Source: Candidatus Falkowbacteria bacterium RIFOXYD12_FULL_34_57 (lineage in GTDB: Bacteria; Patescibacteriota; Patescibacteriia; Patescibacteriales; UBA12075). From it: a stretch of 36,669 nt of DNA. Positions 9,047 through 16,640 of this stretch are shown one piece after another. Below the pieces are notes generated by a model. It had not been told where the DNA came from. It was given only the letters and a program-made list of their open reading frames with translations, and did not search any database. The DNA is taken from assembly GCA_001780285.1 (NCBI GenBank), contig MFGN01000021.1:75122-111790 (forward strand), read 5' to 3'. Every line of letters starts with the position of its first letter. Position 1 is the stretch's first letter. The position numbers were made by a program, and so were the translations under genes.

Positions 9047-10417
9047 TCATCTCAACATATTCTTCCTCTTCAACTCCCTGTGATATTTAACGGCAAATCT
9101 ATGCGCTTCATCGCGTACTCTTTTTATTATATGCAAAGCCGGAGAAGACAAAGGAAGTTCTAAGGGTTTTTTTTCTCCCGGAAAAAATATCTTATCCGGA
9201 GCCATTGCGCTCCTGAGACCTGCCCCTTTGGAAACCGCTAAAACAGGGGTGTCTATTTTATTTTTTTTAAATATACTTAATACTGTATTTAATTGTCCCT
9301 TACCACCGTCAATAATAATTAAATCTGGATCCGGCCATAAATTTTTGTCATTCTGAGCGTAGCGAAGAATCTCGCCACCCTTGCTACTGTGGGATTCTTC
9401 ATTGCGCTCCGCTTCATTCAGAATGACATTAGCGTCGGAACGCTTTAATCTTCTTTCTAAAACTTCCCTTAACATCCCCGTATCAGAAGCTTTACCCTGT
9501 CCGATCTTTATTTTAAATTTTCTATAATCTTTTTTGCTTGGCTCTCCGCCGGCAAATACTACCATTGAACCGACAGCCTGATTCCCGAAAATATTGGAAA
9601 TATCATACCCCTCTATCCTTTCCGGTATCTTAGCCAGACCCAAAACCTTTGCCAGTTCTACTACATCTGCCGCATATTTATCCGTCAAACTCAAAATATT
9701 GGCATGTGCTAATACTTTGTTTAAATTTATTAATTGATATTTCAAGATTCTTGCGTCATTCACCAAAGACGCACCGCCGTGCGTCTCTACACTTTTTATT
9801 TCTTTTTCCATTTCTTTGATTACTTTTTGTTTCTTACCTTCTAAAAATAAAATAATCTGCTTAATTATTTTTTGATAATCATTTTCGCTTATTTTATCTT
9901 CACACATTCCTTGGCACCTGCCGATACGATAATACAAACAAACCTTTTCCGGTAAATGAACACAAGATCGATAGGGCCATATTTTTCTTATCACTTTCAG
10001 AGTTTCTATTACCGCTTCAGTGCTGACAAAAGGTCCGAAATATTTACCGCTTTTTTCTAAATTACGAACCATAAAAACTCTTGGCCATTTCTCTTCCGTA
10101 GAAACCTTGATATAAACATGACGCTTATCGTCGCGCATTACAATGTTGAATTGAGGCTGATGCTTCTTGATTAAATTCGCCTCCAGAAGCAAAGCTTCTA
10201 TTTCGCTATCAGTCTCAATCCATCTTATTTTATAAATCTTTTTAAGCATCGCATATTTAGCAGAAGTATGCGCGGTTCCTTTTTGCCAATAAGAAACAAT
10301 CCGATTGCGCAAATTAACAGCTTTGCCGACATAAATAATTTTTTTATCTTTGTCGAAAAACTGATAACAGCCGGATTTATTTGGAATATTTAATTTTTTT
10401 ATATCTTTGATAGTCAT
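9047..10417 (-). CDS. uvrC: Excinuclease ABC subunit C, short form with repeat-derived insertions
   Basis: The dual-incision nuclease of excision repair. The GIY-YIG domain is intact (GCY 16-18, YVG 29-31, R39, EIEALLLEANLIKKHQP). The Cys-cluster region is present (CVHLPEKVCLYYRIGRCQGMC), followed by a UVR-like segment and the RNase H-like nuclease domain with GYDISN, IIIDGGKGQLN and RDEAHRFAVKYHR, keeping the Asp/Asp/Asp/His set. It has 456 residues against about 600 usually. It stops at HRELKRKNMLR, exactly before the (HhH)2 DNA-binding domain. VETHGGASL (about 210-218) interrupts the UVR segment and an insertion derived from an 82-bp palindromic repeat (about 330-357) sits before PDLIIIDGGKG. 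Both are read in frame. The nuclease centres look functional. Confidence 0.95.
   Translation of the reverse strand: MTIKDIKKLNIPNKSGCYQFFDKDKKIIYVGKAVNLRNRIVSYWQKGTAHTSAKYAMLKKIYKIRWIETDSEIEALLLEANLIKKHQPQFNIVMRDDKRHVYIKVSTEEKWPRVFMVRNLEKSGKYFGPFVSTEAVIETLKVIRKIWPYRSCVHLPEKVCLYYRIGRCQGMCEDKISENDYQKIIKQIILFLEGKKQKVIKEMEKEIKSVETHGGASLVNDARILKYQLINLNKVLAHANILSLTDKYAADVVELAKVLGLAKIPERIEGYDISNIFGNQAVGSMVVFAGGEPSKKDYRKFKIKIGQGKASDTGMLREVLERRLKRSDANVILNEAERNEESHSSKGGEILRYAQNDKNLWPDPDLIIIDGGKGQLNTVLSIFKKNKIDTPVLAVSKGAGLRSAMAPDKIFFPGEKKPLELPLSSPALHIIKRVRDEAHRFAVKYHRELKRKNMLR
9347..9428. repeat. 82-bp palindromic repeat inserted in frame in uvrC
   Basis: Terminal inverted repeats GTCATTCTGA (9347-9356) and TCAGAATGAC (9419-9428) bound an imperfect internal palindrome (AGCGAAGAATCTC / GGGATTCTTC). 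It is translated as a hydrophilic segment ending LRYAQND between two conserved UvrC motifs. Related elements lie at 13835-13911 and 15788-15867. Confidence 0.88.
9763..9790. repeat. Hairpin element translated in the UVR region of uvrC
   Basis: On the coding strand GTAGAGACGCAC and GTGCGTCTTTGG flank a GGCG loop. It is 28 bases, the same length and reading frame as the ileS element at 1619-1646, and encodes VETHGGASL against VETRYGASL. A G:C pair of the ileS stem is replaced here by A:T on both sides, a compensatory change. Confidence 0.85.
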
Positions 10418-10435
10418 ATAGCAGGTAACACAAAA

Positions 10436-10464
10436 ATATTAACACGAGAAAATAAAAAAAACAA
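10436..10464 (-). promoter_or_regulatory. Promoter of uvrC
   Basis: Minus-strand TTGTTT (10459-10464), 17-base spacer, TAATAT (10436-10441), placing the transcript start about 12 bases before the uvrC ATG. Its -35 overlaps the T-run of the upstream ferredoxin terminator. Confidence 0.5.
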
Positions 10465-10483
10465 TCCCGATTTTATCAGGATT
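10463..10483 (-). terminator. Intrinsic terminator after the ferredoxin gene
   Basis: The minus-strand hairpin AATCCTGAT / ATCGGGATT with a 3-base loop and one mismatch is followed by GTTTTTTTTATT. It lies about 50 bases after the ferredoxin stop codon and before uvrC. Confidence 0.7.
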
Positions 10484-10532
10484 ATTTTTAAAATACTACT
10501 TGTTACCTATTACTTACTGCTTGCTACCAAAC

Positions 10533-10709
10533 CTAGCTTACTATAATAGCTTTTACCGGACAGCTGTCCTCTGCTTGTTTGGCACACTCCAGATTTTCCT
10601 GAGTAATTGGTTCTGACTTTCCATCATCATTAAGTTTAAAACCGCTTGGACAAAGAGAAACACATGTTCCACATCCGATGCAAGTTTCTTTGTTGACGCT
10701 AATAGGCAT
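10533..10709 (-). CDS. Small [4Fe-4S] ferredoxin
   Basis: A 58-residue protein beginning MPISVNKETC. It has CIGCGTCVSLCP (C-x2-C-x2-C-x3-CP) near the N-terminus and a second Cys-Pro near the end (CAKQAEDSCPVKAI), the pattern of short single-cluster ferredoxins of the Fer4_13 type. It is a cytoplasmic one-electron carrier; its redox partner is not evident nearby. A terminator follows. There is no clear Shine-Dalgarno sequence (CTATAAAATTT before the ATG). Confidence 0.9.
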   Translation of the reverse strand: MPISVNKETCIGCGTCVSLCPSGFKLNDDGKSEPITQENLECAKQAEDSCPVKAIIVS

Positions 10710-10812
10710 AAATTTTATAGTTCAAAACGCAAAGTGTAAAAATCAAAACTAATAATTAATTTAATTTTTAGTTATAATTTTAAATTTTGAGTTTTAAATT
10801 TTGGGTTAATTT

Positions 10813-11196
10813 TTAAATATATTCCCTTACTTTATCTACTACTTCCGAGGGAGTCATGTGAATTTTGATTAAATAATCTTTCGCACCCAAATCCATAGCC
10901 TTTTTAATCTTATCATCTACATTAATATTAGATAACATGATAACTGGAACATTCTTTGTTCTTTTTTCTGCTTTTAATTCTTCTAATATCTTTAAACCAG
11001 TCATATCGGGAAGCATTAAATCCAATAAGATAATATTCGGAATTTCATCAAAAGCTTTTTGAAGTCCCGCTTTTCCGTTATCAGCATCTAAAACCATAAA
11101 GCCTTCTGCACTAAATCTTTCAACATATATTCTACGCAAAAAATTATCATCTTCGATTAATAAAATTTTAATATTATTGTTTTCAAGATTAAGCAT
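10813..11196 (-). CDS. Single-domain response regulator (CheY-like receiver)
   Basis: A 127-residue stand-alone receiver domain. The acidic pocket is E15/D16/D17, the phosphoacceptor is D59 (ILLDLMLPDMTG), the switch residue is S89 (VIMLSN) and the conserved Lys is K111. There is no output domain, so it would signal by protein contact or phosphorelay. It lies 57 bases after asnS on the same strand. No histidine kinase is encoded in the window; the only sensor-like gene (7789-8776) is broken and lacks a kinase domain. Confidence 0.93.
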   Translation of the reverse strand: MLNLENNNIKILLIEDDNFLRRIYVERFSAEGFMVLDADNGKAGLQKAFDEIPNIILLDLMLPDMTGLKILEELKAEKRTKNVPVIMLSNINVDDKIKKAMDLGAKDYLIKIHMTPSEVVDKVREYI

Positions 11197-11252
11197 AAAT
11201 CAATAATTATCTATGGTTTATATGCTTATATATTAACATATTTAATAAAAAA

Positions 11253-12641
11253 TTAAAAATCAGCATTTTTCGGCACCCTGGGAAAAGGTATCACGTCGCG
11301 GATATTTTCCATGCCGGTCAGATACATAATCAATCTTTCAAAGCCAAGCCCGAATCCGGCATGCTTCACACCCCCATAACGGCGCAAATCCATATACCAC
11401 CAATAATCTTTTTCATTTAAACCGCATTCGGATATTCTTTTTTTCAGGACATCCAGCCTTTCTTCTCTTTGGCTTCCTCCGATTATTTCGCCAATTCCCG
11501 GAACCAGCAAATCCATAGCCGCTACAGTTTTACCGTCATCATTCATGCGCATATAAAAAGCTTTAATGTCTTTGGGATAATCGGTTACAAAAACAGGGCC
11601 CTTGACCACTTCGTCGGTAATATATCTTTCATGCTCGGTTTGCAAGTCAATGCCCCACTCAACCGGGTATTCGAATTTTTTACCGCTTTTTTCCAGTATT
11701 TCAATAACTTCCGCATAGGTCATATGTTTAAATTCCGCATCTTTCAGCTTATTCAACCTTTCTAATAATGTAGTGTCAATGAATTTATTAAAAAAATCCA
11801 TCTCTTCCCTGCAATTTTCAAGCACATAATTAATTAAATATTTCATCATATCTTCTCCCAATTTCATATTATCTTTCAAATCAGCAAAAGCTATTTCCGG
11901 CTCTAGCATCCAAAATTCGGAAGCATGCCTCGTAGTGTTGGAATTCTCCGCCCTGAAAGTAGGTCCGAAAGTATAGGTGTTTTTAAAGGCATGCGCGAAG
12001 GTTTCAGTATTCAGCTGTCCGGAAACCGTAAGCGAGGCTTCTTTGCCGAAAAAATCTTTTTTATAATCTATTTCCCCATTTTCGGTTTTCGGCGGATTTT
12101 TCATATCTAGGGTAGTAATATGAAACATTTCTCCGGCTCCTTCGCAATCGCTGGTCGTGATAATCGGCGAATGCAGATACACAAAATCTCTTTCCTGAAA
12201 AAAGGTATGGATAGCGTGGCTCAATTTGGAACGCAATCTAAAGACAGCTGAAAATGTATTAGATCTTCCCCTGAGATGTGCAATGGTTCGCAAAAACTCA
12301 AAACTATGTCTTTTTTTCTGCAAAGGATAATCACTATCAGCCATGCTAATTATGTTTATCTTGAAAGCTTTTATTTCAAAAGCTTGTCCGCCTCCTTGTG
12401 ATTCTACCAATCTGCCCTCAATCTCCAAAGCTGACCCAATAGTGGTTTTAATTATTTCTTCAAAATTATTCAAATCCCTTTCAAAAACAACTTGAATCCC
12501 CTTGAAAAAAGTTCCGTCATTTAATTCAATAAATCCAAAAACATTGGAAGAACGAATAGTGCGCACCCAAGCTTCAATCTTGATATCTTGACCCAAATAT
12601 TTATCCGTATTCTTGTATATTTCTTTTATAATAGTTTTCAT
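11253..12641 (-). CDS. asnS: Asparaginyl-tRNA synthetase
   Basis: Class II synthetase of the AspRS/AsnRS group, 462 residues. The N-terminal OB-fold anticodon-binding domain (about 1-110) is followed by the catalytic core with motif 2 [25 protein letters not shown] and motif 3 [15 protein letters not shown]. The ENSNT-RH sequence and the DVIPFPR ending are characteristic of AsnRS rather than AspRS, so tRNA-Asn can be charged directly. No T-box or other leader structure like that of aspS precedes it, only AT-rich DNA and a short hairpin. The start ATG is at 12641. Confidence 0.95.
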   Translation of the reverse strand: MKTIIKEIYKNTDKYLGQDIKIEAWVRTIRSSNVFGFIELNDGTFFKGIQVVFERDLNNFEEIIKTTIGSALEIEGRLVESQGGGQAFEIKAFKINIISMADSDYPLQKKRHSFEFLRTIAHLRGRSNTFSAVFRLRSKLSHAIHTFFQERDFVYLHSPIITTSDCEGAGEMFHITTLDMKNPPKTENGEIDYKKDFFGKEASLTVSGQLNTETFAHAFKNTYTFGPTFRAENSNTTRHASEFWMLEPEIAFADLKDNMKLGEDMMKYLINYVLENCREEMDFFNKFIDTTLLERLNKLKDAEFKHMTYAEVIEILEKSGKKFEYPVEWGIDLQTEHERYITDEVVKGPVFVTDYPKDIKAFYMRMNDDGKTVAAMDLLVPGIGEIIGGSQREERLDVLKKRISECGLNEKDYWWYMDLRRYGGVKHAGFGLGFERLIMYLTGMENIRDVIPFPRVPKNADF

Positions 12642-12660
12642 ATGTTATTTATTTCACGAA

Positions 12661-12678
12661 TCCCGATAACTATCGGGA
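12661..12678. repeat. Short palindromic hairpin upstream of asnS
   Basis: TCCCGATA-AC-TATCGGGA is a perfect 8-bp stem with a 2-base loop, 20 bases before the asnS start. It could form in the asnS leader; it also resembles short dispersed palindromes. Confidence 0.5.
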
Positions 12679-12781
12679 ACATGTGAATTAAAATTTTATA
12701 TGTAATTTAATAATTTATTTTTACTGTTCTTTTTTTATTAATACCTTATTATTAAAATTACCGCTTTTCATTTAATTACGA

Positions 12782-12838
12782 GTGGATCCCGGGTTCTTTC
12801 CACTTTGTTCTAAGCCCCTAGGATAACAAAATGGGAAA
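12782..12838. repeat. Two adjacent hairpins between asnS and the NlpC/P60-like gene
   Basis: GTGGA/TCCAC (around 12782-12803) and TTTGTT/AACAAA (around 12806-12833) form two consecutive hairpins in a locally GC-richer patch of an otherwise AT-rich spacer. No open frame is present; the function is unknown. Confidence 0.35.
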
Positions 12839-12849
12839 TAAGATTTTAT

Positions 12850-12880
12850 GGGTCGGATTTTTTAATCAAAAATCCGACCC
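12850..12880 (-). terminator. Strong hairpin after the NlpC/P60-like gene, probable terminator
   Basis: A perfect 13-bp stem GGGTCGGATTTTT / AAAAATCCGACCC with a 5-base loop, 6 bases after the stop codon at 12886. The T-tract is inside the stem and only AT-rich sequence follows, so termination is likely but not certain. Confidence 0.6.
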
Positions 12881-12885
12881 TTGTT

Positions 12886-13683
12886 TTATTCCCTAATCCT
12901 CACTATCCACACCATATCTCCTTCTAAAAAAAATCCATCATATCTTATCTTCCCGTAATTATGATCTGTGTAACTGCCAGCACTCAAAGCTCGTGTAACA
13001 ATAACACCAGCATGTCCTTTGGAGTTAATAACCGTTTCAGGAAAACCATTTTTATTCACAGACTCTACAATTCCCGTATGCCAACCTGTCCACCCGCTTT
13101 TCTCTTTGTTGTGCATGGTAACAATAATATCCCCCGGTAACACCTTTGGAAAAAAATCTATATCATTATAACCAAAAAATTCCAATTTAATAATATAGAA
13201 ATCATTTTTGTTCTTCCTAAAATATTCTTTTAAAACTGTCTTAATTCTTCTTTTATCAAAGCCTTCAAGGAATATTTTATATCCCGCATCCTCTAGGGCT
13301 TGTACTACTAAATCAGTACAAACTAATGGTCTTTTTCCATCTGGCAATTTAATCTTATAAACCTTACCTGTATTATTATCTTTCAAAAGATAATCCCCAT
13401 CTTCATCCTTGATGCTTAAATTTTGCTGGCTTTCTCCTGAGTCATAGGGCAATCCCAGATAATTTAAAGCATTTTTTATAATATCCTGTCTTTTTTGAGA
13501 ATATTTCTTATAATTATTCTGAGGCTTAATACCAATTTCTTTCTGTACTACCAAATAAAAAGGTTCGCCCCTTTTTTCTTTTTCCCAAATATCATTGTTT
13601 AACACTTTTTTCTCCTTAGCTGATATTTTATCGGTTAATAAACTAATAATAATCACCAAAAAAAGAGCTTGATGGTTTTCCAA
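12886..13683 (-). CDS. Secreted NlpC/P60-like (DUF1287-type) cysteine hydrolase
   Basis: A 265-residue protein with a short hydrophobic N-terminus (LFLVIIISLL) that may be a signal peptide, then a papain-like amidase fold. The candidate nucleophile is the Cys of PLVCTDLVVQALEDAGY, and the candidate base is the His of GWTGWHTGIVESV within a GDIIVTMHN context. The arrangement (NALNYLGLPYDSG, C-T-D, W-H-T-G-I-V) is that of DUF1287/NlpC-P60 proteins, which cleave peptidoglycan peptides or related amides; the substrate here is unknown. The only start in frame is TTG at 13683 or codons just downstream, with a stop directly upstream, so the true N-terminus may be altered. Confidence 0.7.
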   Translation of the reverse strand: MENHQALFLVIIISLLTDKISAKEKKVLNNDIWEKEKRGEPFYLVVQKEIGIKPQNNYKKYSQKRQDIIKNALNYLGLPYDSGESQQNLSIKDEDGDYLLKDNNTGKVYKIKLPDGKRPLVCTDLVVQALEDAGYKIFLEGFDKRRIKTVLKEYFRKNKNDFYIIKLEFFGYNDIDFFPKVLPGDIIVTMHNKEKSGWTGWHTGIVESVNKNGFPETVINSKGHAGVIVTRALSAGSYTDHNYGKIRYDGFFLEGDMVWIVRIRE

Positions 13684-13790
13684 ATAAAATTATTGTGGGA
13701 TATTTTATTAATAGACATCCCCACCTCCCAATCACACAATATAAAATTATAAAGAACAAACTATTGTTCGCTTCGCTAGCCAGCACTACT

Positions 13791-13804
13791 CCGCCAGCTG
13801 GCGG
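13791..13804. repeat. Perfect 14-bp GC palindrome upstream of the NlpC/P60-like gene
   Basis: CCGCCAGCTGGCGG is a perfect palindrome in an otherwise AT-rich spacer, next to a GTTCGCTTCGCTAGCC patch. It is probably part of a dispersed repeat. Confidence 0.5.
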
Positions 13805-13834
13805 ATGCGGGGACATGCAAATATATAATATGGT

Positions 13835-13911
13835 GTCATTCTGAATAAAATTAAAAATCTCGTTGATAATAATAAAAAATTCCTAAATTCTTCGCCTATA
13901 CTCAAAATGAC
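13835..13911. repeat. 77-bp diverged copy of the GTCATTCTGA palindromic element
   Basis: It begins GTCATTCTGA, keeps AATCTCG at the same distance as the uvrC copy, and ends TTCTTCGCC...TCAAAATGAC. It lies between aspS and the gene to its right, where it interrupts nothing. Confidence 0.75.
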
Positions 13912-13919
13912 AATGTTGT

Positions 13920-15716
13920 TTACCTTAATTTTATATTCAATTCTTTTAACTGCTTCTCATTTACCTCACTCGGTGAATCCATCATCAAATCTCTTCCCTG
14001 TCCGTCTTTAGGAAAAGCATAAATATCTCGGATAGATTCCCAATCATTTAAAACCATTAGAATCCGATCAATTCCGGGAGCATTACCTCCGTGTGGCGGC
14101 GCACCATATTTAAAAGCATTAACCATGGCGCCGAAACGACTATCCACTTCACGCTTTTCGTAACCGGCAACCTCAAAGGCTTTATACATAATCTCCGGAT
14201 CATGATTACGAATTGCGCCACTTGATGCTTCAAAACCATTTATCACTAAATCAAATTGCCACGCTAAAATCTCAAAAGGATTTTTTTCTTGCAGGGCCTT
14301 AAGTCCTCCCTGGGGCATGGAAAATGGATTATGCCCAAAATCAATTCGTCCTTCTTCTATTTCTGAATATTCATACATTGGAAAATCAACCACCCAAGCC
14401 CAGGCAGCTTTAGTGTTATCTTTGAGTCCTAATCTGGCGCCACACTCATTTCTCACTACCCCCAATATTTCACATACTTCCCGCCATGCGCCTGCCCCAA
14501 AAAATATCACATCCCCTGTTTTAGCTTCCAATTTTTCCACTATTCTTTTTGCTAAATCTTCTCCTAAAAATTTGACGATTGGGGATTGTAATTTATCTCC
14601 TTTAACCTGAATATAAGCAAGTCCTTTTGCTCCTTTATTTTTTGCTAAAACCTCCAGATCATCTATTTCCTTTCTGGTAAAATTCCCCGCTCCTTCCACC
14701 TTCAAAGCATGAACTACATGCCCTTCTTTGGCGGCCATATCGGCAAATACCTTAAATTCGCAGTCTTTTACAATTTCTGTAATATTTTTAATCTCCATAT
14801 CAAATCTGAGATCTGGTTTATCGCTGCCATATCTATTCATAGCATCTCTCCAAGAAATCTGTTTGAATCTACCACCATCATTCAAGCCGACAATTTCTTT
14901 ACTACTGAATATTTTTGTTAAATTTATCATCAATGGTTCCATGATATTAAAAATATCGTCCTGCTCCACAAAACTCATTTCCATATCCAGCTGATAAAAT
15001 TCTCCATAATGCCGATCAATTCTGGTATCTTCATCGCGAAAGCATGGCGCAATCTGAAAATATTTATCTATTCCGCCGACCATTAAAAGTTGTTTGAACT
15101 GCTGGGGGGCTTGCGGCAGAGCAAAAAATTTACCGGGATAAAGCCGAGATGGAACCAAAAAATCCCTTGCCCCCTCCGGAGAAGAATTAGCCAGAATCGG
15201 TGTTTGAATTTCAGTAAAATCTTTATCTTGAAAATATTTTCGGATATAACGAATAAATAAATCTTTAGTCTTAAGCATGGTTTGAATTTTTTCGCGCCTG
15301 AGATCAATATACCGATATTTTAAACGTAAAGCTTCATTCGCAACACCCACCTTCTCTTCATCCAATTCAAAAGGAGGGGTCTTAGACTTATTTAAAATAA
15401 TTAATTCTTCTACTTGCATTTCTATTTCTCCGGTTTTCATTTTAGAATTAATCATATCATTGGGACGACCGATAACTTTACCTTTTACGGAAATAACCCA
15501 TTCACTACGCAAACTTTCCGCTTGTGCGTGCGCTTCTTTGTTTATCTCCGGATCAAACTTAATTTGTGTTAATCCATGAGAATCGCGAAGATCAACAAAA
15601 ATAATGCCACCATGATCGCGTCTTCTGTGCACCCAGCCGGCTAAAGCAACCTTCTGTTCAATTTGTGATTTATTTAATTCACCGCAATTGTGTGTTTTAT
15701 ACATAGTATATATCAT
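13920..15716 (-). CDS. aspS: Aspartyl-tRNA synthetase, bacterial type
   Basis: A 598-residue class II synthetase with the N-terminal OB domain (WVHRRRDHGGIIFVDLRD), motif 2 (QIAPCFRDEDTRIDRHYGEFYQLDMEMSF), the bacterial GAD insertion (about 290-400) and motif 3 (PPHGGNAPGIDRILMVL). Length and domains match the bacterial family. It charges tRNA-Asp; since asnS is also present, a discriminating enzyme is expected, but this is not proven from sequence. Met1 at 15716 or Met5 at 15704 (MYKTHNCGEL) could be the start; the latter fits the family. It is preceded by a 372-base leader containing a T-box riboswitch, so expression should rise when tRNA-Asp is uncharged. Confidence 0.97.
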   Translation of the reverse strand: MIYTMYKTHNCGELNKSQIEQKVALAGWVHRRRDHGGIIFVDLRDSHGLTQIKFDPEINKEAHAQAESLRSEWVISVKGKVIGRPNDMINSKMKTGEIEMQVEELIILNKSKTPPFELDEEKVGVANEALRLKYRYIDLRREKIQTMLKTKDLFIRYIRKYFQDKDFTEIQTPILANSSPEGARDFLVPSRLYPGKFFALPQAPQQFKQLLMVGGIDKYFQIAPCFRDEDTRIDRHYGEFYQLDMEMSFVEQDDIFNIMEPLMINLTKIFSSKEIVGLNDGGRFKQISWRDAMNRYGSDKPDLRFDMEIKNITEIVKDCEFKVFADMAAKEGHVVHALKVEGAGNFTRKEIDDLEVLAKNKGAKGLAYIQVKGDKLQSPIVKFLGEDLAKRIVEKLEAKTGDVIFFGAGAWREVCEILGVVRNECGARLGLKDNTKAAWAWVVDFPMYEYSEIEEGRIDFGHNPFSMPQGGLKALQEKNPFEILAWQFDLVINGFEASSGAIRNHDPEIMYKAFEVAGYEKREVDSRFGAMVNAFKYGAPPHGGNAPGIDRILMVLNDWESIRDIYAFPKDGQGRDLMMDSPSEVNEKQLKELNIKLR

Positions 15717-15787
15717 TTTAACATGTTAATATTTTAGCATATTAACATAATTTAATTACAATATTTTATTAATAAATATTCTCCTCC

Positions 15788-15867
15788 GTTATCCTGAACT
15801 TGATTCAGGATACACCAAGTAATACTGGATCAAAACGTCATGGATTCTGAATCAAGTTCAGAATGAC
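15788..15867. repeat. 80-bp copy of the palindromic element in the aspS leader
   Basis: GTTATCCTGAACTTGATTCA and TGAATCAAGTTCAGAATGAC are its arms, about 24 bp and nearly complementary. It lies between the T-box terminator and the aspS start, so it is transcribed only when the T-box reads through. Confidence 0.8.
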
Positions 15868-15883
15868 ACGAAAAAGAAATAAT

Positions 15884-15945
15884 AAAAAAATTCGTCTCCG
15901 GGTATTATAAATATAAAAATATTTCATAATACTCAGGGACGAATT
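15884..15945 (-). terminator. T-box-controlled terminator upstream of aspS
   Basis: The 20-base arms at 15926-15945 and 15889-15908 (AATTCGTC...AGTATTAT with ATAATACCCGGAGACGAATT) pair with about three mismatch or wobble positions and are followed by seven T on the minus strand. The 5' arm contains CGTCCCT, the conserved 3' part of T-box antiterminators, so the two folds are mutually exclusive. Confidence 0.88.
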
Positions 15946-16088
15946 CTGGAAATTACTAAATAATTTCCGTATTCCGCGGTGCCACCCCGCTTGTTTTATT
16001 TGGTTATTTAAATAAAACCTCTTTTGATATTCTATTGTATTCCTCCTCCAGTGTCACATCTGGAATCAAGGGAATTTGTCGGCTGTTA
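15884..16088 (-). promoter_or_regulatory. T-box riboswitch (tRNA-Asp sensing) controlling aspS
   Basis: Reading the minus strand from the predicted start near 16088, a short Stem I comes first: outer helix 16071-16075/16039-16043, inner helix 16060-16064/16047-16051. Its 8-base apical loop contains GACA, a candidate Asp specifier (GAC, 16053-16055). A perfect 9-bp Stem III follows (16010-16018/15993-16001), then the hallmark T-box sequence GGGTGGCACCGCGG (15987-15974), then CGTCCCT and the terminator. The acceptor-end bulge is UGGC, complementary to GCCA, which fits the G73 discriminator of tRNA-Asp (and tRNA-Asn). Stem I is much shorter than in the classical Firmicutes form, so the specifier assignment is an inference. 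The T-box call itself is strong. Confidence 0.9.
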
Positions 16089-16094
16089 ATTTAA

Positions 16095-16123
16095 ATATTA
16101 ATAAAAATAATAAAAATAGTCAA
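16095..16123 (-). promoter_or_regulatory. Promoter of the T-box/aspS transcript
   Basis: Minus-strand TTGACT (16118-16123), exactly 17 bases, TAATAT (16095-16100). It lies directly upstream of the T-box leader. Confidence 0.8.
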
Positions 16124-16150
16124 CCCTCCTACGGCAAAGGCTTCGGAGGG
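16124..16150. repeat. Dispersed-type hairpin abutting the aspS promoter
   Basis: CCCTCC (16124-16129) and GGAGGG (16145-16150) enclose a partly complementary TACGGC/GCTTCG core, next to the -35 box. It carries no coding sequence. Confidence 0.5.
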
Positions 16151-16190
16151 CAGGATTCCGCTATTTTGCTCAACATCTCTTTAACTTAAA

Positions 16191-16211
16191 AAACCAGCCT
16201 TTTGCTGGTTT
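16191..16211 (-). terminator. Terminator closing the adk-to-small-gene cluster
   Basis: AAACCAGC / GCTGGTTT with a 5-base loop; on the minus strand it is followed by TTT and AT-rich DNA. It lies 23 bases after the stop of the 51-residue gene. Confidence 0.75.
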
Positions 16212-16233
16212 TGTTAAATTAATTAAAAAATAA

Positions 16234-16389
16234 TTATTTAATATCTTTTTCCATTTGTTCAATGATAAAAAGACACATTTCTGTTTTTTCTTCCGGGGTC
16301 AACTGATCCACCATTTCCTGCTTGGTTTGTTCAGAAATGCCCGAATCAGAAATTCTGGCATACAATCTCTCTAATTTAATATTATCCAA
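16234..16389 (-). CDS. Small acidic helical protein, unknown
   Basis: A 51-residue frame starting with TTG (MDNIKLERLYARISDS) and preceded at 5 bases by GGGAGG, a strong ribosome-binding site. The sequence is amphipathic and helical (EQTKQEMVDQLTPEEKTEMC), with no known domain. It is the last gene before a terminator and 45 bases after a decayed gene of the same small-gene cluster. Confidence 0.6.
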   Translation of the reverse strand: MDNIKLERLYARISDSGISEQTKQEMVDQLTPEEKTEMCLFIIEQMEKDIK

Positions 16390-16434
16390 AACTACCTCCC
16401 TATTTTAAATCTGCCTGCCTATCATCTAAATATA

Positions 16435-16640
16435 TTATCTAAATTCGAAGATTACTTCATCAATATTAATATCTTTCTCGTCTTCATACGCTTCTTCCAT
16501 TTGTTTCCGCAGATCCTTTTCTGTCAGCGGCCAATCAGGATCAAAGAAGTTCAGAATGTGTATTCCTCTAAAATATTGATCAACTCATCACTGGGCTAAA
16601 AAAGAATCTCTCCGGTTTTTTCATCCAATTTCTCAAACAT
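16435..16640 (-). pseudogene. Decayed small gene (nonsense plus frameshift)
   Basis: The ATG at 16640 overlaps the preceding stop codon by 8 bases (ATGTTTGA) and opens MFEKLDEKTGEILF, which ends at TAG (16596-16598). The same frame continues for another 14 codons (PSDELINILEEY) and then a one-base shift leads into NFFDPDWPLTEKDLRKQMEE and a natural stop at 16435. The total of 206 bases is one short of a whole number of codons, as expected for one deletion. The repaired protein would be about 68 residues, acidic and helical, with no recognised family. Confidence 0.6.

Noticed and set aside
12782-12803. tRNA T-arm-like sequence GGATCCCGGGTTC
   Set aside because: No acceptor stem, anticodon arm or CCA-side partner can be formed around it.
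15884-16088. T-box belonging to tRNA-Asn rather than tRNA-Asp
   Set aside because: UGGC would also fit tRNA-Asn, but the downstream gene is aspS and the loop contains GAC, not AAC; asnS itself has no T-box.
16596-16598. Stop-codon recoding (TAG read through) in the small-gene cluster
   Set aside because: A frameshift follows in the same gene and every other gene in the window uses normal stops, so decay is simpler.
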